From positions 1-33,612 of the forward strand of contig NZ_AQQS01000050.1 in assembly GCF_002088275.1 (NCBI RefSeq): DNA of 33,612 nt, written 5' to 3'. The notes under the pieces are model-generated. The model was given only the letters and a program-made list of their open reading frames with translations. It was not told the origin of the DNA and ran no database searches. Below, one piece after another: positions 25,832 through 33,520 of the stretch (the stretch's first letter is position 1; every line of letters begins with the position of its first letter). This stretch comes from Aurantimonas sp. 22II-16-19i. GTDB taxonomy: Bacteria; Pseudomonadota; Alphaproteobacteria; Rhizobiales; Rhizobiaceae. The position numbers and the translations under genes were made by a program.

Positions 25832-26028
25832 GTGTGCCCCATTCCTGACATCAAAGGCGAAAGGGCTGATTTGGTTGCCTCGCTCCCAACGAAAATCGAA
25901 TGTGCGGCGCATATCGCACGCCCGCCCGGCGGGGACGATATCATTTACGCCACACTGGATTTTTTCGCTGGATTCAGCCTTAACAGTTAACCTTACGCAG
26001 CGGAACTCACGGTCTCGCGAGCCGCGGC

Positions 26029-27051
26029 TCAGACGGCGCGCGAGCGCTCCCGCAGACTGCGCACCGTGGCTGCGACGGCCTCCCGGGGGTCTGCCGGCGC
26101 AAAGCCGAGAACCGCCCTCGCCGGCTCGGTGGAAAGCTCCTTGCGGCGGCCGAGTTCGGGGATCGCGGCACGCGCCTCGCCCACCAAGAGTGCCGCCATC
26201 CGGACGACGACATCGGGCAGCGCGAATCGCGGCACCTTGTTGCGGTATTCCGGAAACGCCTCGGCGATCGCCCGGCCGATCTCCATCATCGACAGCGACC
26301 CCGCCGAAACGATGAAGCGCCGCCCCACGGCCCCGTCCGCCGTCAGCGCGGCCACATGGGCGGCCGCGACGTCGCGCACGTCGACGACGCCGAAGACGAT
26401 GTCCGGCACCGCCGGCAGCTTGCCCCGCATCATCATGCCGATCAGCTGCACCGAGGTTCCCGCCGCCTCGCCGATCAGCGGGCCGGCAACCAGCGCCGGG
26501 TTGATCGCCACCATGGGAAGCTCCGCGCGCCCCGCCTCCTCCCAGGCGGCCCGTTCGGCCAGCGTCTTGGAGACGGCATAGGCGGAGATGTCGGGCGAAT
26601 CGACATTCGACCATTCGTCACCGGTAAACACCGGGTCGCGCTCGGGGTCGTGGCCATAGGTGATCGAGGCCACCGACGAGGTGACGACGAGGCGCTTCGC
26701 CCCTGCCTTCGCCGCCGCGCAGACCACCCGTAGCGTCCCCTCCCGGGCGATCGGCACCAGGGCCAGCTTGTCGGCGGGCTGGCGGGCCGGAAACGGCGAG
26801 GCCGTATGGCAGACGAAGTCGCAGCCCCTCGCAGCCTCGTCCCAACCGGCGTCGCGGGTGAGATCAGCCACCGCGACCTCCAGGCGCGCGACGTCGGCGC
26901 CGGCCTTCGCCAGGGTGGCGCGAAGCGCCTCGCCCTTTTCCGCCGATCGGACGGTCCCGCGAACCCGATAACCCTGCAGAAGCAGCTGCAGCGCGATGTG
27001 CCGGGCGATGAAGCCGGTGGCTCCGGTCAGGAGGACGCGCTGGTCTGTCAT
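26029..27051 (-). CDS. NAD(P)-dependent reductase, dihydroflavonol-4-reductase-like (extended SDR)
   Basis: This 340-residue enzyme has the Rossmann motif GATGFIA (10-16), VRGTVRS after beta-2 (the Arg pair favours NADPH), VVTSSVASI (catalytic Ser/Thr) and the YAVSK motif (Tyr158, Lys162). DVRDVAAAHV and the C-terminal helix are those of dihydroflavonol reductase and cinnamoyl-CoA reductase relatives, which in bacteria reduce assorted ketones and aldehydes. The substrate is unknown. ATG 27051 has GAGAG about 8 bases upstream. It lies downstream of the rplQ terminator, so it probably needs its own promoter in 27052-27140. It is not related in role to the ribosomal genes. Confidence 0.87.
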   Translation of the reverse strand: MTDQRVLLTGATGFIARHIALQLLLQGYRVRGTVRSAEKGEALRATLAKAGADVARLEVAVADLTRDAGWDEAARGCDFVCHTASPFPARQPADKLALVPIAREGTLRVVCAAAKAGAKRLVVTSSVASITYGHDPERDPVFTGDEWSNVDSPDISAYAVSKTLAERAAWEEAGRAELPMVAINPALVAGPLIGEAAGTSVQLIGMMMRGKLPAVPDIVFGVVDVRDVAAAHVAALTADGAVGRRFIVSAGSLSMMEIGRAIAEAFPEYRNKVPRFALPDVVVRMAALLVGEARAAIPELGRRKELSTEPARAVLGFAPADPREAVAATVRSLRERSRAV

Positions 27052-27140
27052 GGCTTCGCTCTCATCCCCTCTCCGGCCGCCTGCCTCCAGAACGTCGCGC
27101 CGCCGCGCCCGTTCCTCACCAGGCGACCGGATGCTCCGCC

Positions 27141-27168
27141 AAAAGAAAAGGGGAGCCGAAGCTCCCCT
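27141..27168 (-). terminator. Rho-independent terminator of the rpsM-rplQ operon
   Basis: On the minus strand GGGGAGC-TTCG-GCTCCCC is followed by TTTTCTTTT: a 7-bp stem closed by the stable TTCG tetraloop and a T-rich tail, 33 bases after the rplQ stop. This is the clearest terminator in the window. Confidence 0.92.
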
Positions 27169-27200
27169 GAAAGGTCATGCAATGCGGTATGAGGCGCGGC

Positions 27201-27623
27201 TTATGCCGCGTCCTCGTTGCCTTCCGCCTCGAGGCGGGCGCGATCGGCGGCGCCGCGCGCCTCGGGATCACGGTCGACGAATTCGATGACGGCCAGCGGA
27301 GCGTTGTCGCCGCGGCGGAAGCCCGCCTTGAGGACGCGGCAGTAGCCGCCGTTGCGGTCCGCATAGCGGGCGGCGAGCGTGTTGAACAGCTTGGCCGCGG
27401 CAGCCTCGTCGCGCAGGCGCGAAGCGGCCATGCGGCGGGCATGCATGTCGCCGCGCTTGCCGAGCGTGATCAGCTTCTCGACGATCGGACGCAGGTCCTT
27501 CGCCTTGGGAAGCGTGGTGACGATCTGCTCGTGCTCGATCAGCGATGCTGCCATGTTGGCGAACATCGCCTTGCGGTGCTCGGCCGTACGATTGAGTTTG
27601 CGGCCCCTATTGCCGTGACGCAT
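27201..27623 (-). CDS. rplQ: 50S ribosomal protein L17 (bL17)
   Basis: This is a 140-residue protein of the large subunit near the exit tunnel. It starts [20 protein letters not shown], the conserved N-terminus, with [10 protein letters not shown] and [19 protein letters not shown] further on. The C-terminal extension ([20 protein letters not shown]) is typical for alphaproteobacteria. ATG 27623 was chosen over upstream in-frame codons because it gives the conserved start and has AAGGAAA upstream. It lies 167 bases after rpoA and ends the operon before the TTCG terminator. Confidence 0.97.
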   Translation of the reverse strand: MRHGNRGRKLNRTAEHRKAMFANMAASLIEHEQIVTTLPKAKDLRPIVEKLITLGKRGDMHARRMAASRLRDEAAAAKLFNTLAARYADRNGGYCRVLKAGFRRGDNAPLAVIEFVDRDPEARGAADRARLEAEGNEDAA

Positions 27624-27790
27624 GGTTGAGTTTCCTTCGAAAACGTCGGCGTTTCGCCGTGGTCGGTATCTTTGCGTCCCTGCCGGATGAACCGACAGGT
27701 CGCCGTGCCTTTGAATGATTTGCGGCGTCCCCACCGGGGAGAGGCCGAAGCGCCCGGCCACCCTTCACGAGGGCGGCCGGGACGCGCGTC

Positions 27791-28825
27791 CTAGTACTGG
27801 TCTTCGTAGCGCTTGGCGAGGTCGTCGATGTTCTCCGGCGGCCAGGCGGGCACCTCCATACCGAGGTGCAGGCCCATGGAGGCGAGCACTTCCTTGATCT
27901 CGTTCAGGGACTTGCGGCCGAAGTTCGGAGTGCGCAGCATCTCCGCCTCGGTCTTCTGGATGAGATCGCCGATATAGACGATGTTGTCGTTCTTCAGGCA
28001 GTTCGCCGAACGGACCGAAAGCTCCAGCTCGTCGACCTTCTTGAGCAGCGCCGGGTTGAAGGCGAGCTCGGCGATCTGGTCGTCGGCAACGCCCGGTGCG
28101 CCCGGACGCACGTCGCGCTGGGGCTCCTCGAAGTTGACGAACACCGACAGCTGGTCCTGCAGGATGCGGGCGGCGTAGGCCACCGCATCTTCACCGGAGA
28201 TCGAGCCGTCGGTCTCGATCGTCATGGTCAGCTTGTCCTTGTTCAGGTCCTGACCCTCGCGGGTGTTTTCGACCTTGTAGGACACCTTCTTGACCGGCGA
28301 GAACAGCGAGTCGACCGGGATCAGCCCGATCGGCGCATCCTCGGCGCGGTTCTGGTCGGCCGGGACGTAGCCCTTGCCGGTGTTGACCGTGAACTCCATG
28401 CGGATCTCGGCGCCCTCGTCGAGGGTGCAGATCTCGTGCTCGGGGTTCAGGACCTCGATGTCGCCGACCGTCTGGATGTCACCGGCGGTGACGACGCCCG
28501 GGCCGGACTTGCGCACGACCATGCGCTTGGGGCCCTCGCCCTGCATGGAGATGTTGATCTCCTTGACGTTCAGGACGATGTCGGTGACGTCCTCGCGGAC
28601 GCCCGGGATCGACGAGAACTCGTGCAGCACGCCGTCGATCTGGACGGCCGTCACCGACGCACCGCGCAGCGACGACAGAAGGACCCGGCGCAGCGCGTTG
28701 CCGAGGGTCAGGCCGAAACCGCGCTCGAGCGGCTCGGCGACGAGCGTTGCCCGGTTGCGGGCGCTCTCGTTCTTGAAGACAATCTGGTTCGGCTTCGTCA
28801 GCTCTTGCCAGTTGCTGGAAATCAT
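27791..28825 (-). CDS. rpoA: DNA-directed RNA polymerase alpha subunit
   Basis: This is a 344-residue subunit that nucleates RNA polymerase assembly. The N-terminal dimerisation domain begins [17 protein letters not shown] and has [20 protein letters not shown]. The C-terminal domain that contacts UP elements and activators has [41 protein letters not shown] and the terminal [11 protein letters not shown] 28825 has GAGAGG 7 bases upstream; the in-frame GTG 10 codons earlier is not the usual family start. Length is normal for the class. It follows rpsK after about 210 bases, a longer gap than in most relatives. Confidence 0.98.
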   Translation of the reverse strand: MISSNWQELTKPNQIVFKNESARNRATLVAEPLERGFGLTLGNALRRVLLSSLRGASVTAVQIDGVLHEFSSIPGVREDVTDIVLNVKEINISMQGEGPKRMVVRKSGPGVVTAGDIQTVGDIEVLNPEHEICTLDEGAEIRMEFTVNTGKGYVPADQNRAEDAPIGLIPVDSLFSPVKKVSYKVENTREGQDLNKDKLTMTIETDGSISGEDAVAYAARILQDQLSVFVNFEEPQRDVRPGAPGVADDQIAELAFNPALLKKVDELELSVRSANCLKNDNIVYIGDLIQKTEAEMLRTPNFGRKSLNEIKEVLASMGLHLGMEVPAWPPENIDDLAKRYEDQY

Positions 28826-29038
28826 AGGGATGCCTCTCAGTTTCCTCGCCACCATCCAATCGTGGCGATAGGTCTGATACCGGTGGATCGGATGCGTCGG
28901 ACGCCAGCCGTCTCCGGAAACTCGAACAGCGGAGCGCCATGCGCCCCGCTCTGATGGCCGCCACGGCAGCCCAGTCTCATCGGCGCGTCCACGCCGGTAT
29001 GGGGCGTGCCCTTCGGGGCCCGCCCTGCTCGCCTTGCG

Positions 29039-29428
29039 TCAGACGCGGCGCTTCTTGCGCGGCCGAACGCCGTTGTGCGGGATCGGCGTCACGTCGCGGA
29101 TCGAGGTGATGGTGAAGCCCGACGACTGCAAGGCCCGCAGCGCCGACTCACGTCCCGAACCCGGGCCGCAGACCTCGACCTCGAGGGTGCGCATGCCGTG
29201 CTCCTGCGCCTTCTTGGCGCAATCCTCGGCGGCGATCTGCGCGGCGAAGGGGGTCGACTTGCGCGAGCCCTTGAAGCCCTGCGCGCCGGCCGAGGACCAG
29301 GCGATGGTGTTGCCCTGGGCGTCGGTGATGGTGATCAGCGTGTTGTTGAAGGTCGAGTTGACGTGCGCCACGCCCGACGAGATGTTCTTGCGCTCGCGAC
29401 GACGAACGCGCTGGACTTCCTTGGCCAT
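29039..29428 (-). CDS. rpsK: 30S ribosomal protein S11 (uS11)
   Basis: This is a 129-residue protein of the platform of the small subunit. Visible family blocks are [57 protein letters not shown] and the basic end [14 protein letters not shown]. The start ATG 29428 has AGGA 7 bases upstream. The 198-base gap after rpsM contains a duplicated small hairpin. It is in one operon with rpsM, rpoA and rplQ. Confidence 0.98.
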   Translation of the reverse strand: MAKEVQRVRRRERKNISSGVAHVNSTFNNTLITITDAQGNTIAWSSAGAQGFKGSRKSTPFAAQIAAEDCAKKAQEHGMRTLEVEVCGPGSGRESALRALQSSGFTITSIRDVTPIPHNGVRPRKKRRV

Positions 29429-29480
29429 TCAAATTTCCTGTTCGATCTCGACACCGCCGTAGTTCCAGCGGCTCCACCTG

Positions 29481-29523
29481 CGGCGCGATGCGCCATCTGC
29501 CTCCGGCGCATTGCGCCATCTGC
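29481..29523 (-). repeat. Duplicated 20-base hairpin unit between rpsM and rpsK
   Basis: Two near-identical 20-base units, CGGCGCGATGCGCCATCTGC (29481-29500) and CGGCGCATTGCGCCATCTGC (29504-29523), differ at two positions. Each contains a 5-bp hairpin GGCGC-NNN-GCGCC. They lie in the transcribed spacer of the ribosomal-protein operon and may serve mRNA processing or stability. Confidence 0.7.
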
Positions 29524-29626
29524 TCGAAACCGGGGCCGGCGCCGGCAACCGCCGGACGCGCCACGCCCCCTCACCCGTACGAAAACGGGCGCGCGGCGAG
29601 TGGCCGGGCGCCCGATCCGATGGTGC

Positions 29627-29995
29627 TTACTTCTTCTTGCCGGCGATCGCCTTGGCCGGACCCTTGCGGGTGCGGGCGTTGGTGTGGGTCCGCTGACCGC
29701 GCACCGGCAGGCCGCGACGATGACGCAGGCCGCGGTAGCAGCCGAGGTCCATCAGACGCTTGATGTTCATCGCCGTCTCGCGGCGCAGGTCGCCCTCGAC
29801 GTGATAGTCGCGGTCGATGATCTCGCGGATCGCCAGGATCTCGGAATCGCTGAGCTCGTTCACGCGGCGCTCTTCGCCGATATTCGCCTTGGTCATGATC
29901 TGACGGGCGAATGCCGGGCCGATGCCGTGGATGTACTGCAGCGCGATGATCATGCGCTTGCCGGATGGGATGTTGACGCCAGCGATACGGGCCAC
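29627..29995 (-). CDS. rpsM: 30S ribosomal protein S13 (uS13)
   Basis: This is a 122-residue protein of the small-subunit head, contacting 23S rRNA (bridge B1). It starts (GTG) [20 protein letters not shown], and has [28 protein letters not shown] and [19 protein letters not shown] at the end. The start codon is GTG 29995, with GGAG 7 bases upstream. It is the first gene of the block rpsM-rpsK-rpoA-rplQ. The usual upstream neighbours in the class, secY and adk, are missing; yqeY lies there instead. A good promoter at 30147-30175 drives the block. Confidence 0.98.
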   Translation of the reverse strand: MARIAGVNIPSGKRMIIALQYIHGIGPAFARQIMTKANIGEERRVNELSDSEILAIREIIDRDYHVEGDLRRETAMNIKRLMDLGCYRGLRHRRGLPVRGQRTHTNARTRKGPAKAIAGKKK

Positions 29996-30146
29996 GTCGC
30001 TTCTCCTAAAATGTCAGGCAGGCTGGAAGCCCGCTCGTTCCTTGGGCGATCGGCCCGTTTGTTCACGCGGGAGCGGTAAGGCCGCAAACGGCCGGTCGGC
30101 ACTCGATTCGAGCCCCGTGCCAGCCGCAGTCATCGCGAATGCGGTG

Positions 30147-30175
30147 GCTATAGGCACTTGCGCCGGGCAAGTCAA
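30147..30175 (-). promoter_or_regulatory. Sigma-70 promoter of rpsM-rpsK-rpoA-rplQ
   Basis: On the minus strand TTGACT (30175-30170) is separated by exactly 17 bases from TATAGC (30152-30147). Transcription would start near 30140, about 145 bases before the rpsM GTG. The pair is the best promoter match in the window and shows the ribosomal block does not depend on a secY-adk transcript. Confidence 0.78.
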
Positions 30176-30202
30176 CCGCGACGGTGGCCCGCGCAAGGCG
30201 CG

Positions 30203-30236
30203 CCTGCCGTTGCGGCGGGCGGCAACCGCCGGCAGC
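30203..30236 (-). terminator. GC-rich hairpin after yqeY
   Basis: CTGCCGTTGC with GCAA...CGGCAG forms a long GC-rich stem-loop that begins 9 bases after the yqeY stop on the minus strand. It has no T-run, so I call it a possible factor-dependent terminator or 3'-end hairpin between yqeY and the rpsM promoter. Confidence 0.4.
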
Positions 30237-30244
30237 GCGTGGCC

Positions 30245-30694
30245 TCAGCGCAAGAGCCCTTTGACCACCGTCGAGGCCTTGCCGAAATCCATCTTGCCGT
30301 CATAGCGCTGCTTGAGCTTGTTCATGCAGCGGCCGACGTCGCGCAGACCCTTCGATTCGGTCTCCTCGACCGCCTCGCGGCAGGCCCGCTCGATCTCGCC
30401 GCTGTCGAGCTGGGCGGGCAGGAACTCGCGAATGACGGCGATCTCCTCGCGCTCCTGCTCGGCCAGTTCCAGCCGGCCGGTGTCATCGTATTCGCGGGCT
30501 GATTCCTCGCGCTGGCGGATCATCTTCACCAGGATCTGCAGCACTTCCTCTTCGCCCACCGGATCGCGCCCGGCACTGCGACAGGCGACGTCCCGATCCT
30601 TGATCGCGGCGTTGATCAGCCGCAGCGTGCTGATGCGGCGCTTGTCCTGCTGCTTGACTGCGGCGTTGAGAGCGTCGGAAAGATGCTCGCGCAT
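30245..30694 (-). CDS. yqeY: GatB/YqeY-domain protein
   Basis: This is a 149-residue helical protein with the family blocks KRRISTLRLINAAIKDRD, IVRQ-like ILVKMIRQREESAREY, EREEIAVIREFLPAQL and the end MNKLKQRYDGKMDFGKASTVVKGLL. It is similar to the C-terminal tRNA-binding domain of GatB (Asp/Glu-tRNA amidotransferase), but free-standing YqeY has no proven role. ATG 30694 is the natural start; the ribosome site is weak (GAAAG). It is divergent from carA, a conserved arrangement in Hyphomicrobiales, but the dnaG-rpoD genes that often follow yqeY are replaced by rpsM. Confidence 0.93.
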   Translation of the reverse strand: MREHLSDALNAAVKQQDKRRISTLRLINAAIKDRDVACRSAGRDPVGEEEVLQILVKMIRQREESAREYDDTGRLELAEQEREEIAVIREFLPAQLDSGEIERACREAVEETESKGLRDVGRCMNKLKQRYDGKMDFGKASTVVKGLLR

Positions 30695-31130
30695 GGGTGT
30701 CTGACTTTCGGTTTCGACTGACTGTGCGCCGCACCAATGTGCCGGCGTGTGTCTGATGGAGCGAATATGGCATTCGACGACCCGGGGCGAAATCCGCCGG
30801 ACCGAATGTCAAACTCGAACTTCACCAGGACCGTTACCTGAGAACCGTTACCTGAGAACCGTTACCTGACCCGTGGCCCGTCGCTCTGTCACATTGTGGC
30901 GAGCGTGCGGGCCACCGGCCGCCGATGTCATGATCGGTTCACAAGTCCAATACCTGTTGGGGCTCGGCGTAAAGCCGAATCGCGGGTGCGGCGACGCCAC
31001 CCTGGGAGAGAAACGGAAACCTGTCGCCTGTTTGCATCGCGTCTTTGCATCGGGGCGGCGGATCGGGGCGGCAGGTAGCGGCATCGGGACGGAGGTTCGG
31101 GCCTGCCGGATCTCGTCCGGCGCCTCGATG
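30695..31130. other. Intergenic region between yqeY and carA, first part
   Basis: These 430 bases hold a three-copy 14-base tandem repeat (30830-30869) and otherwise no gene I can defend. Reading frames on both strands here (for example 30873-31160 on +) have no ribosome site, domain or codon pattern to support them. The yqeY promoter must lie at the left end; a TTGACA on the minus strand (30812-30807) lacks a matching -10 at usual spacing. Confidence 0.4.
30830..30869. repeat. Three tandem copies of a 14-base unit
   Basis: The unit ACCGTTACCTGAGA occurs at 30830-30843 and 30844-30857, and ACCGTTACCTGA at 30858-30869 closes the array. The units are exact, in direct orientation and a constant 14 bases apart. 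The array sits 136 bases upstream of yqeY and 454 upstream of carA. Confidence 0.9.
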
Positions 31131-31133
31131 CTC

Positions 31134-31161
31134 TTGCCCGTCGGCGCCGGCTGGATGTAGA
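31134..31161 (+). promoter_or_regulatory. Possible carA promoter
   Basis: TTGCCC (31134-31139), a 16-base spacer and TGTAGA (31156-31161) form a modest promoter candidate about 160 bases upstream of the carA start. It is the best pair I found on the plus strand in this region, but both boxes are imperfect. Confidence 0.33.
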
Positions 31162-31194
31162 GACGTCGCGAAGTTCGCGCAAGATGCCTTGCCT

Positions 31195-31239
31195 CCACCT
31201 GACGCAGCCCTGATATGTGGCGTCGGGGTGGCAGGCTGC
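31195..31239 (+). promoter_or_regulatory. Alternative hairpins in the carA leader
   Basis: CCACCtGACGC (31195-31205) can pair with GCGTCggGGTGG (31220-31231). GCAGCC (31204-31209) can instead pair with GGCTGC (31234-31239). The two structures share bases and exclude each other. They lie about 85-130 bases upstream of the carA start codon. No known riboswitch is recognised. Confidence 0.3.
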
Positions 31240-31322
31240 GGTCATGCGGCCCATCTGCGCGATGAGAAGAGCGCGTGAAGCCAACAGCGCAAGACGTTGC
31301 ATCGACATGGAAAGGAACGAAG

Positions 31323-32510
31323 ATGGCCGGCCAAGCCTGGACTGAGCGCGAGACGACGGCGGTCCTCGTCCTGTCGGACGGCACCGTGATCGAGGGCTAC
31401 GGCGTCGGCGCCGAGGGCGCCATCGAGGGCGAGGTCTGCTTCAACACCGCCCTCACCGGCTACCAGGAGATCCTCACCGATCCCTCCTATGCCCGGCAGA
31501 TCGTCACCTTCACCTTTCCCCATATCGGCAATGTCGGCGCCAATGACGACGACCATGAAGACCTGACGCCGGCCAATTCCTGCGGCGCCGTCGGGGCGAT
31601 CTTCCGCGCCGACGTGACCGCGCCGTCGAACTACCGCTCCGCCGGCGCCCTCGACGCCTGGCTGAAGGCGCGCGGCGTCATCGGCCTCACCGGCATCGAC
31701 ACGAGAGCCCTCACCGCCTTCATCCGCGACAAGGGCATGCAGAACGCCGTCATCGCCCACTCCTCCACCGGCAGCTTCGACATCGAGGCGCTGAAGGCGC
31801 GGGCGAAGGCCTGGCCGGGCCTCGTCGGGCTGGACCTTGCCAAGGACGTCGCGGTCGGCCAGAGCGCGGTGTGGAAGCAGACGCCGTGGATCTGGGATGC
31901 CGGCTATGCCGACATGGCCGAGCCGAAATACAAGATCGTCGCCGTCGACTACGGCACCAAGCGCAACATCCTGCGGCTGATGGCGGGTCTCGGCGCCGAG
32001 GTCGTCGTGATGCCGCCGACGGTCAGCGCCGAGGAGATCCTCGCCCACGAGCCCGACGGCGTCTTCCTGTCCAACGGTCCCGGCGATCCGGCGGCGACGG
32101 GCGAATATGCGGTGCCGATGATCCGCGAGCTGGTCGACAGGGACGTACCGGTGTTCGGCATCTGCCTCGGCCATCAGATGCTGGCGCTGGCGCTGGGCGC
32201 CAAGACCGAGAAGATGCATCAGGGCCATCACGGTGCCAATCATCCGGTGAAGGACTTCACCACCGGCAAGGTCGAGATCGTCTCGATGAACCACGGCTTC
32301 GCGGTCGCGGCCGACAGCCTGCCGGAGGGCGTCGAGGAGACCCATCGCTCGCTCTTCGACGGCTCGAACTGCGGCCTGAAGCTTTCCGGCAAGCCGGTGT
32401 TCTCGGTCCAGCATCACCCGGAGGCCTCGCCCGGCCCGCAGGACAGCCACTATCTGTTCCAGCGCTTCTTCGACCTGATCGAGGCGACGCGGGCGAAGAA
32501 GGCCGCCTGA
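31323..32510 (+). CDS. carA: Carbamoyl-phosphate synthase small subunit (glutaminase)
   Basis: This is a 395-residue subunit that hydrolyses glutamine and passes ammonia to CarB, making carbamoyl phosphate for arginine and pyrimidines. The N-terminal CPSase domain has [20 protein letters not shown] and [11 protein letters not shown]. The C-terminal class I glutamine amidotransferase domain has [11 protein letters not shown], the nucleophile Cys281 in GICLGHQ and His365-Pro-Glu367 in [14 protein letters not shown] 31323 has AAGGAACGAAG just before it and gives a normal start; the in-frame codon at 31275 is less likely. carB is not next to it, as is common in Hyphomicrobiales. A strong terminator follows. 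Confidence 0.97.
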   Translation: MAGQAWTERETTAVLVLSDGTVIEGYGVGAEGAIEGEVCFNTALTGYQEILTDPSYARQIVTFTFPHIGNVGANDDDHEDLTPANSCGAVGAIFRADVTAPSNYRSAGALDAWLKARGVIGLTGIDTRALTAFIRDKGMQNAVIAHSSTGSFDIEALKARAKAWPGLVGLDLAKDVAVGQSAVWKQTPWIWDAGYADMAEPKYKIVAVDYGTKRNILRLMAGLGAEVVVMPPTVSAEEILAHEPDGVFLSNGPGDPAATGEYAVPMIRELVDRDVPVFGICLGHQMLALALGAKTEKMHQGHHGANHPVKDFTTGKVEIVSMNHGFAVAADSLPEGVEETHRSLFDGSNCGLKLSGKPVFSVQHHPEASPGPQDSHYLFQRFFDLIEATRAKKAA

Positions 32511-32577
32511 CGGCGCCGCACCGGCCGCCGCGAGCCTCTCGGGCAGAACGCAGCGGCGACCATTACCGGAAAAACGA

Positions 32578-32614
32578 AACCGGCGTCGGGGGGCATCCCC
32601 GGCGCCGGTTTTTT
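32578..32614 (+). terminator. Rho-independent terminator of carA
   Basis: AACCGGCGTCGGGG-GGCAT-CCCCGGCGCCGGTT forms a 14-bp stem (one G-U) with a 5-base loop, followed by T's (GGTTTTTTCG). It lies 67 bases after the carA stop. It is a textbook strong terminator for the plus strand. Confidence 0.93.
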
Positions 32615-32656
32615 CGTGTCGAGCCTTCGCTCGCAGAGGCCTTGCGGCCAGGTCCG

Positions 32657-32794
32657 TCAGGCCAGCCTGAACAGCCTCATCGCCCTCTTGAAGAACGACT
32701 TCACCCCGCAGCTGAACGTCGCATGACGATGCAGATCGTCCCGGCCGCGGTCGCCGCCGTAAGAAGAGCGGCCAATCAGAATATCCGCCAACAT
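32657..32794 (-). CDS. Possible small protein, 45 residues, unknown
   Basis: An ATG at 32794 opens a 45-codon frame reading MLADILIGRSSYGGDRGRDD, then LHRHATFSCGVKSFFKRAMR and LFRLA, ending TGA at 32657. Upstream on the minus strand AAGGAAAGGGTGAG offers a plausible ribosome site 5-10 bases before the ATG. The C-terminal half is a basic amphipathic helix (VKSFFKRAMRLFRL). I know no family for it. Support is the ribosome site, the position in an otherwise empty region, and an ordered-looking C-terminus; conservation cannot be tested here. It faces the carA terminator tail-to-tail. Confidence 0.35.
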   Translation of the reverse strand: MLADILIGRSSYGGDRGRDDLHRHATFSCGVKSFFKRAMRLFRLA

Positions 32795-32841
32795 GGCAGC
32801 TCACCCTTTCCTTGGAGTTGTCATTACCGGATGACGCTACG

Positions 32842-32856
32842 GGACAAAACTTGTCC
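32842..32856. promoter_or_regulatory. GGACAA-AAC-TTGTCC dyad
   Basis: This is a perfect 6-bp inverted repeat with a 3-base spacer, about 50 bases upstream of the possible 45-residue gene on the minus strand. It has the size of a dimeric regulator site. The regulator is unknown; it does not match the alphaproteobacterial LexA box. Confidence 0.35.
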
Positions 32857-32900
32857 GAGCATGAATCCGACTTTCGCTATAACCTCAATATGCGCACCTT

Positions 32901-32930
32901 GTGCGGCATGGTCAATTGCCGAATGCGCAC
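32901..32930. promoter_or_regulatory. Extended imperfect dyad centred on CAATTG
   Basis: GTGCG (32901-32905) and CGCAC (32926-32930) are exact inverted copies. They share their centre with the palindrome CAATTG (32913-32918). Several further TGCGCAC- and GTGCA-like words crowd 32890-32985. The pattern looks like a multi-site operator, but GC-rich chance matches are possible. Confidence 0.3.
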
Positions 32931-32985
32931 CCAGTGCATCACAAGAACGTGCACGGCGTGCATTTTCGAATGCGCGCGCCGGCTC

Positions 32986-33289
32986 GCTCGGGCTATACCG
33001 CCACCTGCCCCGGGACCACGACACGCTGATGACGCCCCCATGACCGAGCGATGACGAAAACCGCGCCAAGTCCTTGCGACGCAACGCTTCGGCAAAGGCC
33101 GGCGCGGCCTCCTGAGCCCCCGTCCGCGACCGTTCGAGCCGCCGTCAGGGGCGTTGCCGACGGCTCTCTGCACAGGCCGCGCCGGCGATTGGTCCGGCCG
33201 GTCGCATCGCTGCCGATGTTGGATGGTTCACTCGGCGGTAACGCAAATGTTTGTACCCGACACCCCAGTGTAACCGATTTGGACACCCC
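32986..33289. other. Non-coding stretch before the XRE regulator
   Basis: No frame here has a ribosome site or a recognisable product. The right end holds two copies of GACACCCCA (33269-33277 and 33282-33290), the second touching the regulator's ATG. I found no certain promoter. Confidence 0.45.
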
Positions 33290-33290
33290 A
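33269..33290 (+). repeat. Direct repeat GACACCCCA at the regulator start
   Basis: Two exact 9-base copies, at 33269-33277 and 33282-33290, are spaced 13 bases start to start. The second ends on the A of the ATG. They could be sites for the encoded XRE protein (self-repression); this is inference. Confidence 0.35.
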
Positions 33291-33520
33291 TGACCCCCGA
33301 AGCCTTCAAGAACTGGCGCAAGGCGCTTGGCCTCAAGCAGAAGGACGCGGCCGACAAGCTCGGCCTGAAGAAGCGTGTCATCCAGTACTACGAAAAGGGC
33401 CACCGCGACGGAAAGGCGGTGGAAATCCCGAAGAACGTCGAGCTGGCCTGCCTCGCTCTCGCGCTGGGCTACGAGGAGTACGACGCCTCCCTGGTCGCGA
33501 GCAGCGACGAGGCTTCCTGA
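33290..33520 (+). CDS. Small XRE-type helix-turn-helix regulator
   Basis: This is a 76-residue protein consisting almost only of an XRE/Cro helix-turn-helix domain. It reads MTPEAFKNWRKALGLKQKDA then ADKLGLKKRVIQYYEKGHRD; the turn is at about 16-35 (QKDAADKLGLKKRVIQYYEKG). A short helical C-terminus with acidic end (LALGYEEYDASLVASSDEAS) follows. It is similar to the small stand-alone regulators common in Hyphomicrobiales genomes, whose targets are mostly unknown. ATG 33290 is chosen because it gives the normal MTPE(A/D)F-start; the ribosome site is weak (GGACACCCC). A TTG 13 codons upstream is less likely. The window ends 92 bases later without another gene. Confidence 0.85.
   Translation: MTPEAFKNWRKALGLKQKDAADKLGLKKRVIQYYEKGHRDGKAVEIPKNVELACLALALGYEEYDASLVASSDEAS

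Noticed and set aside
25747-25944. Extended 108-codon version of the small exported protein
   Set aside because: The added N-terminus has no recognised content and would bury the signal peptide. The ATG at 25746 has a better ribosome site.
30873-31160. 95-codon plus-strand frame upstream of carA
   Set aside because: It has no ribosome site, no domain, and overlapping frames of similar length on both strands. I leave it as non-coding.
33239-33268. GGTA...TACC palindrome upstream of the XRE gene
   Set aside because: Only the outer four bases pair and the inside does not match, so it is probably chance.
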